From the NCBI GenBank assembly GCA_050014595.1, contig JBEKDA010000024.1:17299-81298 (forward strand): 64,000 nucleotides of DNA, in the 5' to 3' direction. Below, in pieces: positions 51,323-61,228 of this stretch; position 1 is the stretch's first letter, and every line of letters starts with the position of its first letter. The stretch comes from PALSA-129 sp050014595 (GTDB lineage: Bacteria; Acidobacteriota; Terriglobia; Bryobacterales; Bryobacteraceae). The notes beneath the pieces are model-generated. The model did no database searches, was not told where the DNA came from, and was given only the letters and a program-made list of their open reading frames with translations. The translations under genes and the position numbers were made by a program.

Positions 51323-54300
51323 ATGACGCTAGGGCGATACTGGGTAGTTTTTCTGCTGGCGCTTGCCGTGGCTGCCGCTGTCGCCGGGAAGGGTGTCTTA
51401 GATTCCCGCGTTTCCCCGCTGGCGTCAACCACCATATCGTCGCCGGCGTCGGCGTCGTTTCTCGTGATTCTCGGCATCGGCGACCAGACCCCCACCACCT
51501 GGGACGGCTCCATCACCGCAACCGGCGCCACCATCCAGAGCCTGCAGGGCTGGCGGTTCGATGCGACCGACTCCATTTCGGCCAGCAACACCTGGAAGAT
51601 GGGGACCCGCCTGGCCCCCGCGCCGCCGAATGTGAGCGGCGTCGCTTTGATGCAGGAAAACGGGCTGATCGTCACCGTCGCCGCGTCGTCCTCGCCGGTT
51701 ACCTTCGCCGTCAAGACCGCCCAGGGCAACTTCAGTTTTTCCTCCAGCGACGTTCCTTTCGGCGCCAGCAAGTCGTTCCTGAGCGGCAGCGTGCTGGTGG
51801 CCCAGACCGCCGCGCCGTTGCAGTTGACCAGTGATGAGGAGGAAGAGGATTTCCCGTCAATGGCGCAGTCCGGCGACGATGTGTACCTGGCCTACACGCG
51901 CTTCGTTCATGGCGACCGGTCGCTGGCGATGCCTCAGACCGTCACTACCCCCATCACGAATTTCCAGTTCCTGGCGCGGCCGACCGGCTTGGACCAGGTG
52001 CTGCTGATGCACTATTCCAAATCGCAGCGCATCTGGACCGGCCCGTTTGCCGTTACCAATCCCACCGAGGACCTGATGCGCACGGCGGTGGCGGTGGATG
52101 GCCAGGGGCGCGCCTGGATCTTCTACTCCGCGCAACGCAACGGCAATTTCGATATCTATGCCCGCAATGCGCTCGCCGATGGCACCCTGTCGGCGGAAAT
52201 TCAGATCACGAGCGACCCCGGCACGGATCTGTTTCCGGTCGCCGCCACCGATTCCAGCGGCCGCGTCTGGCTGGCCTGGCAGGGATACCGCAACAACAAT
52301 CTGGAGGTCCTGACCTCGGTTCAAAACGGCAACACTTTCTGGCCCGAGACCATCGTTTCCACTTCGCCCGCGAGCGATTGGGACCCGGCCATCGCCACCG
52401 CGGCGAACGGCGAAGTGGCCATTTCCTGGGACACCTACGACAAGGGCGATTATGACGTCTACCTGCGGCGCGTGCAGTTTACCAACCAGGTCGCCATGCA
52501 AACGCCCATCCCGGTCGCAGCCACGGTAAACTTCGAAGCGCGCAGTTCCATCGCCTACGATGCGCAGAACCGCTTGTGGATCGCCTATGAAACCTCCAGC
52601 GCGCGCTGGGGCAAGGATTTCGGCGCGTATGACACCACCGGCACTCCGCTCTACACCAACCACTCGATTGAAGTGCGCTGCCTGGTGGGGACCGATCTCT
52701 ACGCCACCACCAACGACATCTCCACGGTGCTGCCCGGCGCGCCCAACACGCAGTTGTTCCTGCCCACCGGCAAGGGCCCGTTCTCAAACACACCGAACCC
52801 CACGTTGGCGCAGGACCGCCAGCCCAACAACGGTGTTGGCCCGGCCGCGGCTCCCAAGAACAACTTCCCCCGGCTGGCCGTCGATTCCAGCGGCACGGTC
52901 TACGTGTCCTTCCGCGAACCGGCCGGCGACGGGCTCAGCACGAACCACTCGACGGGCGGCGCGGGTACAGGTTCGATCTGGGTTGGCGCGATGGTGTATT
53001 TCGACGGCAGCACGTGGCACGGCCCCGGTGTGCTGGGCGATTCCGACGCCGTCAGCGACAACCGTCCCGCCATCCTGGCTTTAAGCCCGGGCGACCTGCT
53101 GATCGCCCAGTCGATGGACCACCGCCTATCGCCCGGCGCCAGCGGGACGCCGGCGGCCGATGCCGTCGAGTCCGACATATACGCTTTGGAATTGCCCATC
53201 GCGCGGACCCAGCAGACGCCCGTGTTGACCAAGATCGGCCAGGTGGCCCCCGACCCGCCGGACCCGCAGGCGGCGCCGGAAGCGGCGGCAGCGGCGCTCA
53301 GCCGCAGTTACCGCCCCACCATCAACGGCCAGCAACTCCGCCTGCTGCGCGGCGATTTTCACCGCCATACCGAAATCTCCTGGGACGGCCGCCTGGACGG
53401 CCCGCTGATCGACGCCTACCGCTATATGGTCGATGCGGCCTCCTTCGGCTGGGCGGGCTGCTGCGATCACGACGACGGCGAGGCGCGCGAGTACACCTGG
53501 TGGCTGATGCAGAAATTTACCGACGCTTACACGCTCGGCACCAAGTTCACCCCCATGTATTACTACGAGCGCAGCGTCGCGTATCCCGAGGGACACCGCA
53601 ACATCATGTTCGCCCAGCGCGGCGTGCGCGTGCTGCCGCGCCTCCCCACTACCCTGCCCGGCTCCCCCCCGGTGCCCGCGCCCGACACAACCATGCTGTA
53701 CAGCTATCTGCACTTCTTCAACGGCCTTTCGGCGCCCCACACCAGCGCCACCGACCAGGGAACCGATTGGCGCAACAACGATCCGCAGGTGGAACCCTTC
53801 GTCGAAATCTATCAGGGCGACCGCCAGGACTACGAAATGCCCGGCGCCCCGCGCGCCAACACCTCGGCCGATTCCATCTCGGGCTACGAATCCGCGGGCT
53901 ACGTCTCCAACGCCTTGGGCATGGGCTACCAGCTTGGCTTTGAAGCATCCAGCGACCACATCTCCACACACATCGGCTTCACCAATGTGTGGGTCACGGC
54001 GCCCACCCGGCCGGCCATTCTGGCGGCCATGAAGGCCCGCCACCTCTACGGTTCCACCGACGACATCCTCGCCGATTTCCGCTGCGGCGCGAATTTCATG
54101 GGCGACGTCTTCACCACCTCCAACGCGCCGGTCTTCACCGTGCGCTTGTGGGGCACCGCGCCATTCCAAAGCGTCGTGCTGGTGAAGGACGGCAACGTGA
54201 TCTACTCGCCCGCGCCCACCGGCCAGGTGGTGTCGTTCACATACCAGGACCAGACGCTCGCCAAGGGCAAGACCAGCTACTACTACGTGCGCGGCCTCCA

Positions 54301-54352
54301 GACCGACGGCCAGGTGGTGTGGGTAAGCCCGATGTGGGTAACCATGCAATGA
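51323..54352 (+). CDS. Large exported beta-propeller-like protein with DUF3604/PHP-like domain
   Basis: A 1009-residue protein. GGGAGG six bases upstream fixes the ATG at 51323, which begins a signal peptide (YWVVFLLALAVAAAVAG). Residues ~170-640 contain repeated strand units with Asp-rich turns such as VDGQGRAWIFYSAQRNGNFD and DSSGRVWLAWQGYRNNN, as in sialidase/propeller folds. Residues ~710-1009 start with LLRGDFHRHTEISWDG and include AGCCDHDDGE, a metal-ligand pattern of DUF3604/PHP-type phosphoesterases. Its stop overlaps the next start by ATGA. Substrate unknown. Confidence 0.82.
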   Translation: MTLGRYWVVFLLALAVAAAVAGKGVLDSRVSPLASTTISSPASASFLVILGIGDQTPTTWDGSITATGATIQSLQGWRFDATDSISASNTWKMGTRLAPAPPNVSGVALMQENGLIVTVAASSSPVTFAVKTAQGNFSFSSSDVPFGASKSFLSGSVLVAQTAAPLQLTSDEEEEDFPSMAQSGDDVYLAYTRFVHGDRSLAMPQTVTTPITNFQFLARPTGLDQVLLMHYSKSQRIWTGPFAVTNPTEDLMRTAVAVDGQGRAWIFYSAQRNGNFDIYARNALADGTLSAEIQITSDPGTDLFPVAATDSSGRVWLAWQGYRNNNLEVLTSVQNGNTFWPETIVSTSPASDWDPAIATAANGEVAISWDTYDKGDYDVYLRRVQFTNQVAMQTPIPVAATVNFEARSSIAYDAQNRLWIAYETSSARWGKDFGAYDTTGTPLYTNHSIEVRCLVGTDLYATTNDISTVLPGAPNTQLFLPTGKGPFSNTPNPTLAQDRQPNNGVGPAAAPKNNFPRLAVDSSGTVYVSFREPAGDGLSTNHSTGGAGTGSIWVGAMVYFDGSTWHGPGVLGDSDAVSDNRPAILALSPGDLLIAQSMDHRLSPGASGTPAADAVESDIYALELPIARTQQTPVLTKIGQVAPDPPDPQAAPEAAAAALSRSYRPTINGQQLRLLRGDFHRHTEISWDGRLDGPLIDAYRYMVDAASFGWAGCCDHDDGEAREYTWWLMQKFTDAYTLGTKFTPMYYYERSVAYPEGHRNIMFAQRGVRVLPRLPTTLPGSPPVPAPDTTMLYSYLHFFNGLSAPHTSATDQGTDWRNNDPQVEPFVEIYQGDRQDYEMPGAPRANTSADSISGYESAGYVSNALGMGYQLGFEASSDHISTHIGFTNVWVTAPTRPAILAAMKARHLYGSTDDILADFRCGANFMGDVFTTSNAPVFTVRLWGTAPFQSVVLVKDGNVIYSPAPTGQVVSFTYQDQTLAKGKTSYYYVRGLQTDGQVVWVSPMWVTMQ

Positions 54353-56178
54353 AGCTGGCACTGGAATCGGTTGGCAGTGGGGCGGCCAATTCCGGCCGCA
54401 GCCGGCTTTCAGCCGGCGCCTTCCTGGGCCTTCTTCTGACTGCGGCTCTCCACGCACAGACCTTTCACCCCTTGCACGTTTCGGCGCAAGGCATGATTCT
54501 GGACGACACCGGCGAACCCGTTCTGCTGCGCGGCCTGAACCGCAGCGGCACGGGGAGCGGCACCGCCGATGCCGCCGCTACCGACGCGGATTACGCCGCG
54601 CAGAACAATCTGCTCTCCATGAACGTGGTGCGCATCTTCGTCAATGCCACCTGGTGGAACAACAACGTGCAGGTGCCCATCGCCGCCCAGCCCTACCAGA
54701 CCTACATCGACGGCTTGATCCAGCGCGCTAAGAAACACGGCAACTACGCGCTCATCCTCAAGGCCGGGAATTTTCCGGAGCCGCCGTGCGGCGCCAGCCT
54801 GCAGAATTGCCCGGCTTCGAACCAGGGCGACCTGGACTGCCAGAGCACTCCGTCCGCCTGCACCACGGAGGATACCACCGGCAACAACATCGACGCCGCA
54901 TTTTCCTTCTGGGCTTCCTTCACCGCCAAGTATGCCAACGATCCGGCGGTGCTCTACGACACCTGGGAAGACATGCACTCCATCAACATGTACACCTGGA
55001 GCGACGATCAAAACGCGCTCATCGCCGCGATCCGCACCTACAGCCCGCAATCGCTGATTTTCGTCGAGGACACCGGCACGGTTTTCGAATCCATCGCCTC
55101 CGGGGCGCTCGCGGACCTGGCCTTCGGCAACATCGTTTGGAACTTCCATCTCTACGCCGGCCCGTCCGGCGCGTGCACCACCGCGGCCTCGCCGCGCTAC
55201 GCCAACTGGCCGCAGAAGATGGATCCCCTGGTCGCCTACGCGCAGCAGAACGGCCACGCCGTCGCCTTCACCGAATGGGGCGGCTGCAACGACAGCGAAC
55301 CGTATCACACCAACATCACCACCTACGCTGAGACGCATTCCATCGCGCTGGTGTATTTCGACAGCAGCTATCTGCTGACGGCGTCCGACACGCTGACGGC
55401 CACGGGAAGCAAAGTGGCTTCCGCTTACACCGCCATCGCCGCGCTCTCGTCCGCCGCGCCGCCGGTGATCAGCAAGGTGGCCAACGCCGAAGGCGAAGCC
55501 CTCACCATCGCGCCCAACACATGGGTAGAGATCAAGGGCGCCGGCCTGGCGCCGGCCGGCGATATACGCATCTGGCACGGCGGCCCGGACTTCTTCGGCA
55601 ACCTCATGCCTCAACAACTCGATGGCGTCAGCGCCACCGTCAACGGCAAGAGCGCCTACGTCTACTACATCAGCCCGACGCAGGTGAACATTCTCACCCC
55701 GCCCGATGCCATCCTCGGGCCGGTGCAGGTGGTGGTGAACAACAACGGCGCGACCAGCGCGCCGGCCACCGTGTCGTCACAGGCGCTCTCGCCCTCGTTC
55801 TTTATAGCCTCCGGGCCGTACGTCCTGGCGCAACACGGCGCCGACTCCAGCCTGGTTGGGCCAACCAGTCTCTACCCCGGCTCCTCCACGCCCGCCAAGC
55901 CCGGCGAAATCGTGGTGCTCTACGCCAACGGCTTCGGACTGGTCTCCCAGGCCGTCGTGAGCGGCTCCATCATGCAGACCGGAACCCTCAGCCCGCTGCC
56001 CGCCGTAACCATCGGCGGAATCAACGCCGCGGTGCAGTTTGCGGGTCTGGTGTCCCCCGGCCTGTTCCAGTTCAACGTCGTCGTGCCCGCTACCGCGCCC
56101 AGCGGCGACAACGCCCTCGTCGCTACATACAACGGGGCCGCCACGCAATCCGGCGTGTTGATCACGGTCCAGCACTGA
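54349..56178 (+). CDS. Exported glycoside hydrolase family 5-like protein with Solibacter-type C-terminal domain
   Basis: A 609-residue protein with a signal-like segment (AGAFLGLLLTAALHAQ). GMILDDTGEPVLLRGLNRSG is the standard GH5 (cellulase) opening, and VAFTEWGGC would hold the nucleophile Glu. The acid/base site, normally N-E-P after a Trp/Phe, reads DTWEDMHS, so the acid is replaced by Asp and activity is doubtful. From ~residue 375 a TIGR03437-like domain follows (GVSATVNGKSAYVYYISPTQ). It is the middle gene of three overlapping ones. Confidence 0.82.
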   Translation: MKLALESVGSGAANSGRSRLSAGAFLGLLLTAALHAQTFHPLHVSAQGMILDDTGEPVLLRGLNRSGTGSGTADAAATDADYAAQNNLLSMNVVRIFVNATWWNNNVQVPIAAQPYQTYIDGLIQRAKKHGNYALILKAGNFPEPPCGASLQNCPASNQGDLDCQSTPSACTTEDTTGNNIDAAFSFWASFTAKYANDPAVLYDTWEDMHSINMYTWSDDQNALIAAIRTYSPQSLIFVEDTGTVFESIASGALADLAFGNIVWNFHLYAGPSGACTTAASPRYANWPQKMDPLVAYAQQNGHAVAFTEWGGCNDSEPYHTNITTYAETHSIALVYFDSSYLLTASDTLTATGSKVASAYTAIAALSSAAPPVISKVANAEGEALTIAPNTWVEIKGAGLAPAGDIRIWHGGPDFFGNLMPQQLDGVSATVNGKSAYVYYISPTQVNILTPPDAILGPVQVVVNNNGATSAPATVSSQALSPSFFIASGPYVLAQHGADSSLVGPTSLYPGSSTPAKPGEIVVLYANGFGLVSQAVVSGSIMQTGTLSPLPAVTIGGINAAVQFAGLVSPGLFQFNVVVPATAPSGDNALVATYNGAATQSGVLITVQH

Positions 56179-58217
56179 TGTGGCGCGCCTTTCTGATGAG
56201 CATCGTGGTGATTGCCCACTGCGCGGCGCAGTCGAATACGCCGGTTCCTTCCACGTTTTTCGCGGTCTCCGGCGTGCGCGGCAATTACCCGCAAGTGACC
56301 GTCGGCCTTCTGGCTCACCAGGAATTCGCCTGGGCGGCGATCGAGCAGTCCAAGGGCGTCTTCAACTTTAAGGTCTTCGACAACTATATGGCGAACGTGC
56401 AGTTGAACGGGCTGGTAGATCCGGTCACCAACACCGCCGACATCGCCATGACGCTGGCCAACGGCACGCCGAGCTGGGCAGTGGCCAACAAGACGACTTG
56501 TACCGGCGGCTCGGCCAACCTGGTGCTGTGCACGGCCCCGCCGGACAACATTCAGGACTGGACGGATTTCGTCACCGCCGTCGTCCAGCACTACAACGGC
56601 AAGACCCAACCTCACATCAAGTATTACGAGCTGTGGAACGAGATCAACATCGCCGAATGGTGGACCGGCACCAACGCCCAGATGCTCGCGCTGGCGGAGG
56701 CAGCTTACCCGATCATCCATGCGGACGGCTACTCGCAGTTGCTGACGCCTTCGGTGGCCGGCCCCGTGGGCACGGTGTCGCCGACCAGCCAGGTAAACGC
56801 CATGACCCAGTATCTGCAAGCCGGCGGATATAAGTACGCCGACGGCGGCGCGTTCCACGGTTACATCGCCGCCCAAAGCGGAGTGACCCCGTTCCCCATG
56901 CCGGAGCAGGATACCACCAGCGGCTGCAAGGCTTTTCTAACTTGCCACGGTTCTATCATCACCATCGCTACCCAGATGCGCGCGGTCTTCGACCAGAATG
57001 GCCTCCTCGGCAAGCCCATCTTTCAGACCGAGGGAAGCTGGGGGAACCTGACCGTCACCGACCCGGACACGCAAGTGCAGTGGATCGCACGCTACAACGT
57101 GATCGAGGCCGGCCTGCGCTCCACGTTGAATCTGCAAATGGCCGCCTGGTTCACCTGGGCTGACCCTACCTTCGGCTGGGGCAATATTGCCGACGCCTCG
57201 CTCAACCCCACGGCCGCCGGCACCGCCTACAACCAGGTGTACAACTGGGTGGTGGGCTCGACCATCGCCCAGCCGTGCTCGGGCGCTGCCAACGGCACCT
57301 GGACCTGCACGCTCACGCGCCCCGGCGGCTACACCGCGCAAGCCGTGTGGAACACACAAGGCCCCCTCACCTACAGCCCGGGCGCCGGTTACACCCAGGT
57401 TCGCGACCTCGCCGGCAACACGGCTCCGATTGCCGCGGGCGGCTCCGTGACCATCGGAACTAAACCCGTCCTCGTGGAAAGCGCCGCCGGGTCCACACCG
57501 GTGATCACTCTCGTCGCCAACGCCAAGGGCGAAGGCATCCTGATCGCGCCCAACACCTGGATCGAAATCAAGGGTTTTGATCTCGCCCCCACCGGCCACA
57601 CCCGCACCTGGCAGACTTCGGACTTTGTGGGCAACAAGATGCCGGTTCAGTTGGATGGCGTCAGCGCCACCGTCAACGGCAAGAGCGCCTACGTCTACTA
57701 CATCAGCCCGACGCAAGTGAATATTCTCGCTCCACCCGACGCCATCGTAGACCCGGTCGCGGTGGCGGTGACCAACAACGGCGCGACCAGCGCGCCGGCC
57801 AGCGTGCCGTCACAGGCGCTCTCGCCGTCGTTCTTTGTGATCAACGGCGGCCCGTACGTGGCCGCGCAACATAGCGCCAACTACAGCCTGGTTGGACCAA
57901 CCAGCCTCTATCCCGGCGACACCACGCCCGCCAAGCCAGGCGAGACCGTGTTGCTCTACGCCAACGGCTTCGGACCGGTCTCACCAGCGGTAGTCAGCGG
58001 CTCGTCCTCGCAAATCGGAACGATCACCCCGTTGCCCGCCGTCACTATCGGCGGAATCGCGGCCACCGTCACGTATGCCGGCATCAATGGGGCACCGGGC
58101 CTGTTCCAGCTCAACGTCGCGGTGCCCGCTACCGCACCCGATGGCGACAACCTGCTGACCGCCACATACAACGGAGCCACCACCCAGCCCGGCGTCCTGA
58201 TCACGGTGCAGCACTAA
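56178..58217 (+). CDS. Exported glycosidase-like (clan A TIM-barrel) protein with Solibacter-type C-terminal domain
   Basis: A 679-residue protein with a signal peptide (WRAFLMSIVVIAHCAAQ). The barrel has YYELWNEINIAEWWTG, where WNE supplies the acid/base, and KPIFQTEGSWGN with the candidate nucleophile Glu, as in GH39/GH5-like clan A enzymes. A small beta-sandwich (~400-440) precedes a TIGR03437-like domain (~455-679) almost identical in places to that of the preceding gene. It starts on the last base of the upstream stop. Polysaccharide breakdown is likely; the exact substrate is unknown. Confidence 0.82.
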   Translation: MWRAFLMSIVVIAHCAAQSNTPVPSTFFAVSGVRGNYPQVTVGLLAHQEFAWAAIEQSKGVFNFKVFDNYMANVQLNGLVDPVTNTADIAMTLANGTPSWAVANKTTCTGGSANLVLCTAPPDNIQDWTDFVTAVVQHYNGKTQPHIKYYELWNEINIAEWWTGTNAQMLALAEAAYPIIHADGYSQLLTPSVAGPVGTVSPTSQVNAMTQYLQAGGYKYADGGAFHGYIAAQSGVTPFPMPEQDTTSGCKAFLTCHGSIITIATQMRAVFDQNGLLGKPIFQTEGSWGNLTVTDPDTQVQWIARYNVIEAGLRSTLNLQMAAWFTWADPTFGWGNIADASLNPTAAGTAYNQVYNWVVGSTIAQPCSGAANGTWTCTLTRPGGYTAQAVWNTQGPLTYSPGAGYTQVRDLAGNTAPIAAGGSVTIGTKPVLVESAAGSTPVITLVANAKGEGILIAPNTWIEIKGFDLAPTGHTRTWQTSDFVGNKMPVQLDGVSATVNGKSAYVYYISPTQVNILAPPDAIVDPVAVAVTNNGATSAPASVPSQALSPSFFVINGGPYVAAQHSANYSLVGPTSLYPGDTTPAKPGETVLLYANGFGPVSPAVVSGSSSQIGTITPLPAVTIGGIAATVTYAGINGAPGLFQLNVAVPATAPDGDNLLTATYNGATTQPGVLITVQH

Positions 58218-58228
58218 CCCGGGGCCGT

Positions 58229-58234
58229 TATACT
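58229..58234 (+). promoter_or_regulatory. Possible -10 box of the ATPase-HflK operon
   Basis: TATACT lies 25 nt before the ATG at 58259 in a 41-bp gap after the glycosidase gene. No good -35 was found, so this is a weak call; read-through from the upstream operon is the alternative. Confidence 0.35.
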
Positions 58235-58258
58235 GATACGACAAGTCTCGCGTGACCC

Positions 58259-61228
58259 ATGTCTGAGCCTCAGAGCAACAACCCGGCCGCCGATTCCCGC
58301 AAGGAACTCTTGAAGGAATACGGCTTCGCGGCCCTCGTCGGCCTGCTGCTGCTGCTCAACCTCACGGGCACGTTCAAAACCATCTTTGGCCTCGACACCG
58401 CCATCCTCATCACCGCCCTCGCCGGCTACAAAACCTTCTACAACTCCGTCTCGGCATTGCTCGAGAAAAGAATTTCCGCCGACATCGCTCTGTGCGTCGC
58501 CGTCGTCGCCGCCCTCGCGGTGGGTGAGTACCTGGCAGCCGCCGAAGCCATGTTCATCGTGATGGTGGGCGAAGGCTTGGAAAGCTACGCCGCCGGCCGC
58601 ACCGAAGCCGCCATCCGCCGCTTTGTGGCGCAGTTGCCGCGCATCGCCCGCCGCCTCAAAGACGGCCGCGAGGAAGAAGTCGATGCCGCCACGCTAGTAG
58701 CGGACGACCTCATCGTGGTGCGCGCCGGAGAGCGCATCGCCGCCGATGGCGTGATCGAGCTGGGCGCTTCCAGCATCGACCAAAGCTCCATCACCGGAGA
58801 GCCTCTGCCCGCCGACAAGCAGCCTGGCGACGAAGTCTTCTCCGGCACCTTGAACGGCCACGGCCTGCTGCGCATCCGCGTGACGCGCGCGGGCACCGAA
58901 ACCACCCTGGCGCGCGTGGTCCAACTGGTGAAAGAGGCCAAGCAACGGCCCGCCCCGGTGGAGCGCCTAGCCGACCGCTACGCGCGCTATTTTCTGCCCG
59001 CCCTGCTGCTTTCCGGCGCGCTCACTTATTACTTCACTGGCAACTGGCTCCGCACCGTCGCGGTGCTGATTGTGGCCTGCCCGTGCGCGCTGATTCTGGC
59101 CACGCCCACCGCCATGGTGGCGGCCATCGGCGGCCTGGCGCGCCGCGGAATCCTGGTGCGCGGTGGAACCGTGCTGCAGAACATGGCGCGCGTGGATACC
59201 GCGGTCTTCGACAAAACCGGCACGGTGACCGAGGGCCGTTTCGAAATCGTCAAGGTGCTGGCTTTCGACCGCTCCGAAAACGACGTCCTGGCGCTGGCCG
59301 CCGCGGCCGAACGCGGATCGTCCCACCCGCTCGCCCGAGTCATCGTGGAGGAAGCGCGCCGGCGCTCACTCACTGTCCCGGAGCCGGATCGCGCTCACGT
59401 CCTGCCCGGCCGCGGCGCGGAATGCTCCGTCGCCGGCCGCACCATCCGCGCCGGCAGCGCCGCCTACCTGGCCGAGCATGGCATCGAGCACACTGAATCG
59501 GCCCGCGAAGAGGCCGACCGCCTGGGCGCGACCGCCGTGCTGGTGGCCGATGGCGAGCGCCTGGCGGGCGCCATCCTGCTGCGCGACCGCATTCGCGCAG
59601 GCATTCGCGAAGCCGTAGACGAGCTCGCGCAAATGGGCATCAGCCACACCATCATGCTGACCGGCGACCGCCGCCGCGCCGCCGAAGTGATCGCTCGCGA
59701 AATCGGCATCCACGACGTCGAGGCGGATCTGCTGCCCGAACAGAAACTCCAGCGCGTGCGCCAACTGCGCTCCGAGGGCCGCACCGTGGCTATGCTCGGC
59801 GACGGCATCAATGACGCTCCCGGACTCGCCGCCGCCGACGTTGGCGTGGCCGTGGCCGGCTCGAGCGACATCACGGCCGAAGCCGCCGATGTCGTCTACC
59901 TGCCGCACTCGCTCGACCGCCTGCCACGCCTCTTCGAAATCAGCCGGCGCGCCATGCATACCGCCTGGCTGAATATCGTGATCTTCGCCGGAGCGCTCAA
60001 TGCGCTGGCCGTGCTGGCCTGCGCCACCGGCAAACTCGGCCCCATCGGCGCGGCCTTCACCCACCAGCTCTCGTCCTTCTGCGTGATGATGAACTCGCTG
60101 CGGCTGCTGCGCGTGGAGCGCCGCTCGCGCTCGCGAGCCGCACAGGCCGCCGCAGCCGCATGGGAGGGCGTGCGAGCTTTTGATCCCGCCGCCGCCCTGC
60201 GCCGGGCCATGGCGCGCCGCCAGCAATTCGTGAAGGCCGCGCTGGTCGCCGCGGCCGCGCTCGTCGTGCTCAGCGGATTCTATGCCATCCAGGCCGATGA
60301 AGTCGGCGTCATAGAGCGCTTCGGCCGCAAAGTCACACCCTTCAGTCAACCCGGCCTGCATTATAAGCTGCCGTGGCCCGTCGAGCGCCTCACCCGCATC
60401 CGCGCGCACCGCGTGCGCGTGCTGGAGATCGGTTTCCGCTCGAACGCCGCCGCAGCCGCCGAACCTTCCGCCTACGAGTGGAACGTGCAGCACCGCAGCG
60501 GCCGCTTCCAGAACCGCCCCGACGAATCCCTTATGCTCACGGGCGATCAGAACATGATCGAGCTCAACGCCGCCGTGCACTATGAAATCGAGCACCCCGA
60601 TGCCTTCCTCTTCCGGCAGTGGGATGGCGATGCCACCATCCGCCAGGCGGCCGAATCGGCGATTCAGGAGGTCACCAGCACCACGCCGCTCGACGACGTA
60701 CTGACGTCCGGCCGCCAGGCCATCGAGCAAGAAGTCATCGCCGAGCTGCAGCGCCGCATGGACCGCTACCAGACCGGCATCCGCGTGCTGCGCGTGAAGC
60801 TCGAAGACGTGCATCCTTCGCTTGAAGTGGTGGACGCATTCCGTGCCGTCTCCGCCGCCTTCGAAGAGAAGAACCGGCTCATCAACGACGCCGAGGGCTA
60901 CCGCAACGAACAAATCGCGCTGGCCCGCGGCAACGCCAAGGCGCTCTTGCAGAACGCCAATGCCTACGCCCTGGGCCGCGTCAACCGCGCGGCGGGCGAT
61001 GGCAGTCGCTTCACCCAGAGAGAGCAGGCGTTTCGCACCGCACCCGGGCCCACCGAAACGCGCCTGTACCTCGAAACCATGGAGCAGGTCCTGCCCGAAA
61101 GAAAGAAATTGATTATGGATACCGGCAAAGGGCGGCGGCACCTGCTGCTGCTCGACGACGGAGTGGAAATCGCGCCCGCCGGAGCGGCCCTGGTTGCGCC
61201 TCAACTAATGAAATCGGGAGGTAAATGA
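58259..61228 (+). CDS. P1B-type cation ATPase fused to HflK (SPFH) domain
   Basis: One 989-residue frame. Residues ~1-630 are a P1B ATPase: membrane helices, SSITGEPLPADKQPGD (actuator), IVACPCALILATPTAM (CPC metal site), VFDKTGTVTEGRF (phosphorylated Asp), SSHPLARVI (P1B-specific HP) and MLGDGINDAPGL. There is no N-terminal heavy-metal-associated domain. After a short Arg/Ala-rich linker (~622-660), a complete HflK follows: membrane helix ~660-680, DEVGVIERFGRKVTPFSQPG, MLTGDQNMIELNAAVHYEIE and LYLETMEQVLPERKKLIM. The final membrane segment has THQLSSFCVMMNSLRLL, atypical for Cu or Zn classes. It overlaps hflC by ATGA. Confidence 0.92.
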   Translation: MSEPQSNNPAADSRKELLKEYGFAALVGLLLLLNLTGTFKTIFGLDTAILITALAGYKTFYNSVSALLEKRISADIALCVAVVAALAVGEYLAAAEAMFIVMVGEGLESYAAGRTEAAIRRFVAQLPRIARRLKDGREEEVDAATLVADDLIVVRAGERIAADGVIELGASSIDQSSITGEPLPADKQPGDEVFSGTLNGHGLLRIRVTRAGTETTLARVVQLVKEAKQRPAPVERLADRYARYFLPALLLSGALTYYFTGNWLRTVAVLIVACPCALILATPTAMVAAIGGLARRGILVRGGTVLQNMARVDTAVFDKTGTVTEGRFEIVKVLAFDRSENDVLALAAAAERGSSHPLARVIVEEARRRSLTVPEPDRAHVLPGRGAECSVAGRTIRAGSAAYLAEHGIEHTESAREEADRLGATAVLVADGERLAGAILLRDRIRAGIREAVDELAQMGISHTIMLTGDRRRAAEVIAREIGIHDVEADLLPEQKLQRVRQLRSEGRTVAMLGDGINDAPGLAAADVGVAVAGSSDITAEAADVVYLPHSLDRLPRLFEISRRAMHTAWLNIVIFAGALNALAVLACATGKLGPIGAAFTHQLSSFCVMMNSLRLLRVERRSRSRAAQAAAAAWEGVRAFDPAAALRRAMARRQQFVKAALVAAAALVVLSGFYAIQADEVGVIERFGRKVTPFSQPGLHYKLPWPVERLTRIRAHRVRVLEIGFRSNAAAAAEPSAYEWNVQHRSGRFQNRPDESLMLTGDQNMIELNAAVHYEIEHPDAFLFRQWDGDATIRQAAESAIQEVTSTTPLDDVLTSGRQAIEQEVIAELQRRMDRYQTGIRVLRVKLEDVHPSLEVVDAFRAVSAAFEEKNRLINDAEGYRNEQIALARGNAKALLQNANAYALGRVNRAAGDGSRFTQREQAFRTAPGPTETRLYLETMEQVLPERKKLIMDTGKGRRHLLLLDDGVEIAPAGAALVAPQLMKSGGK

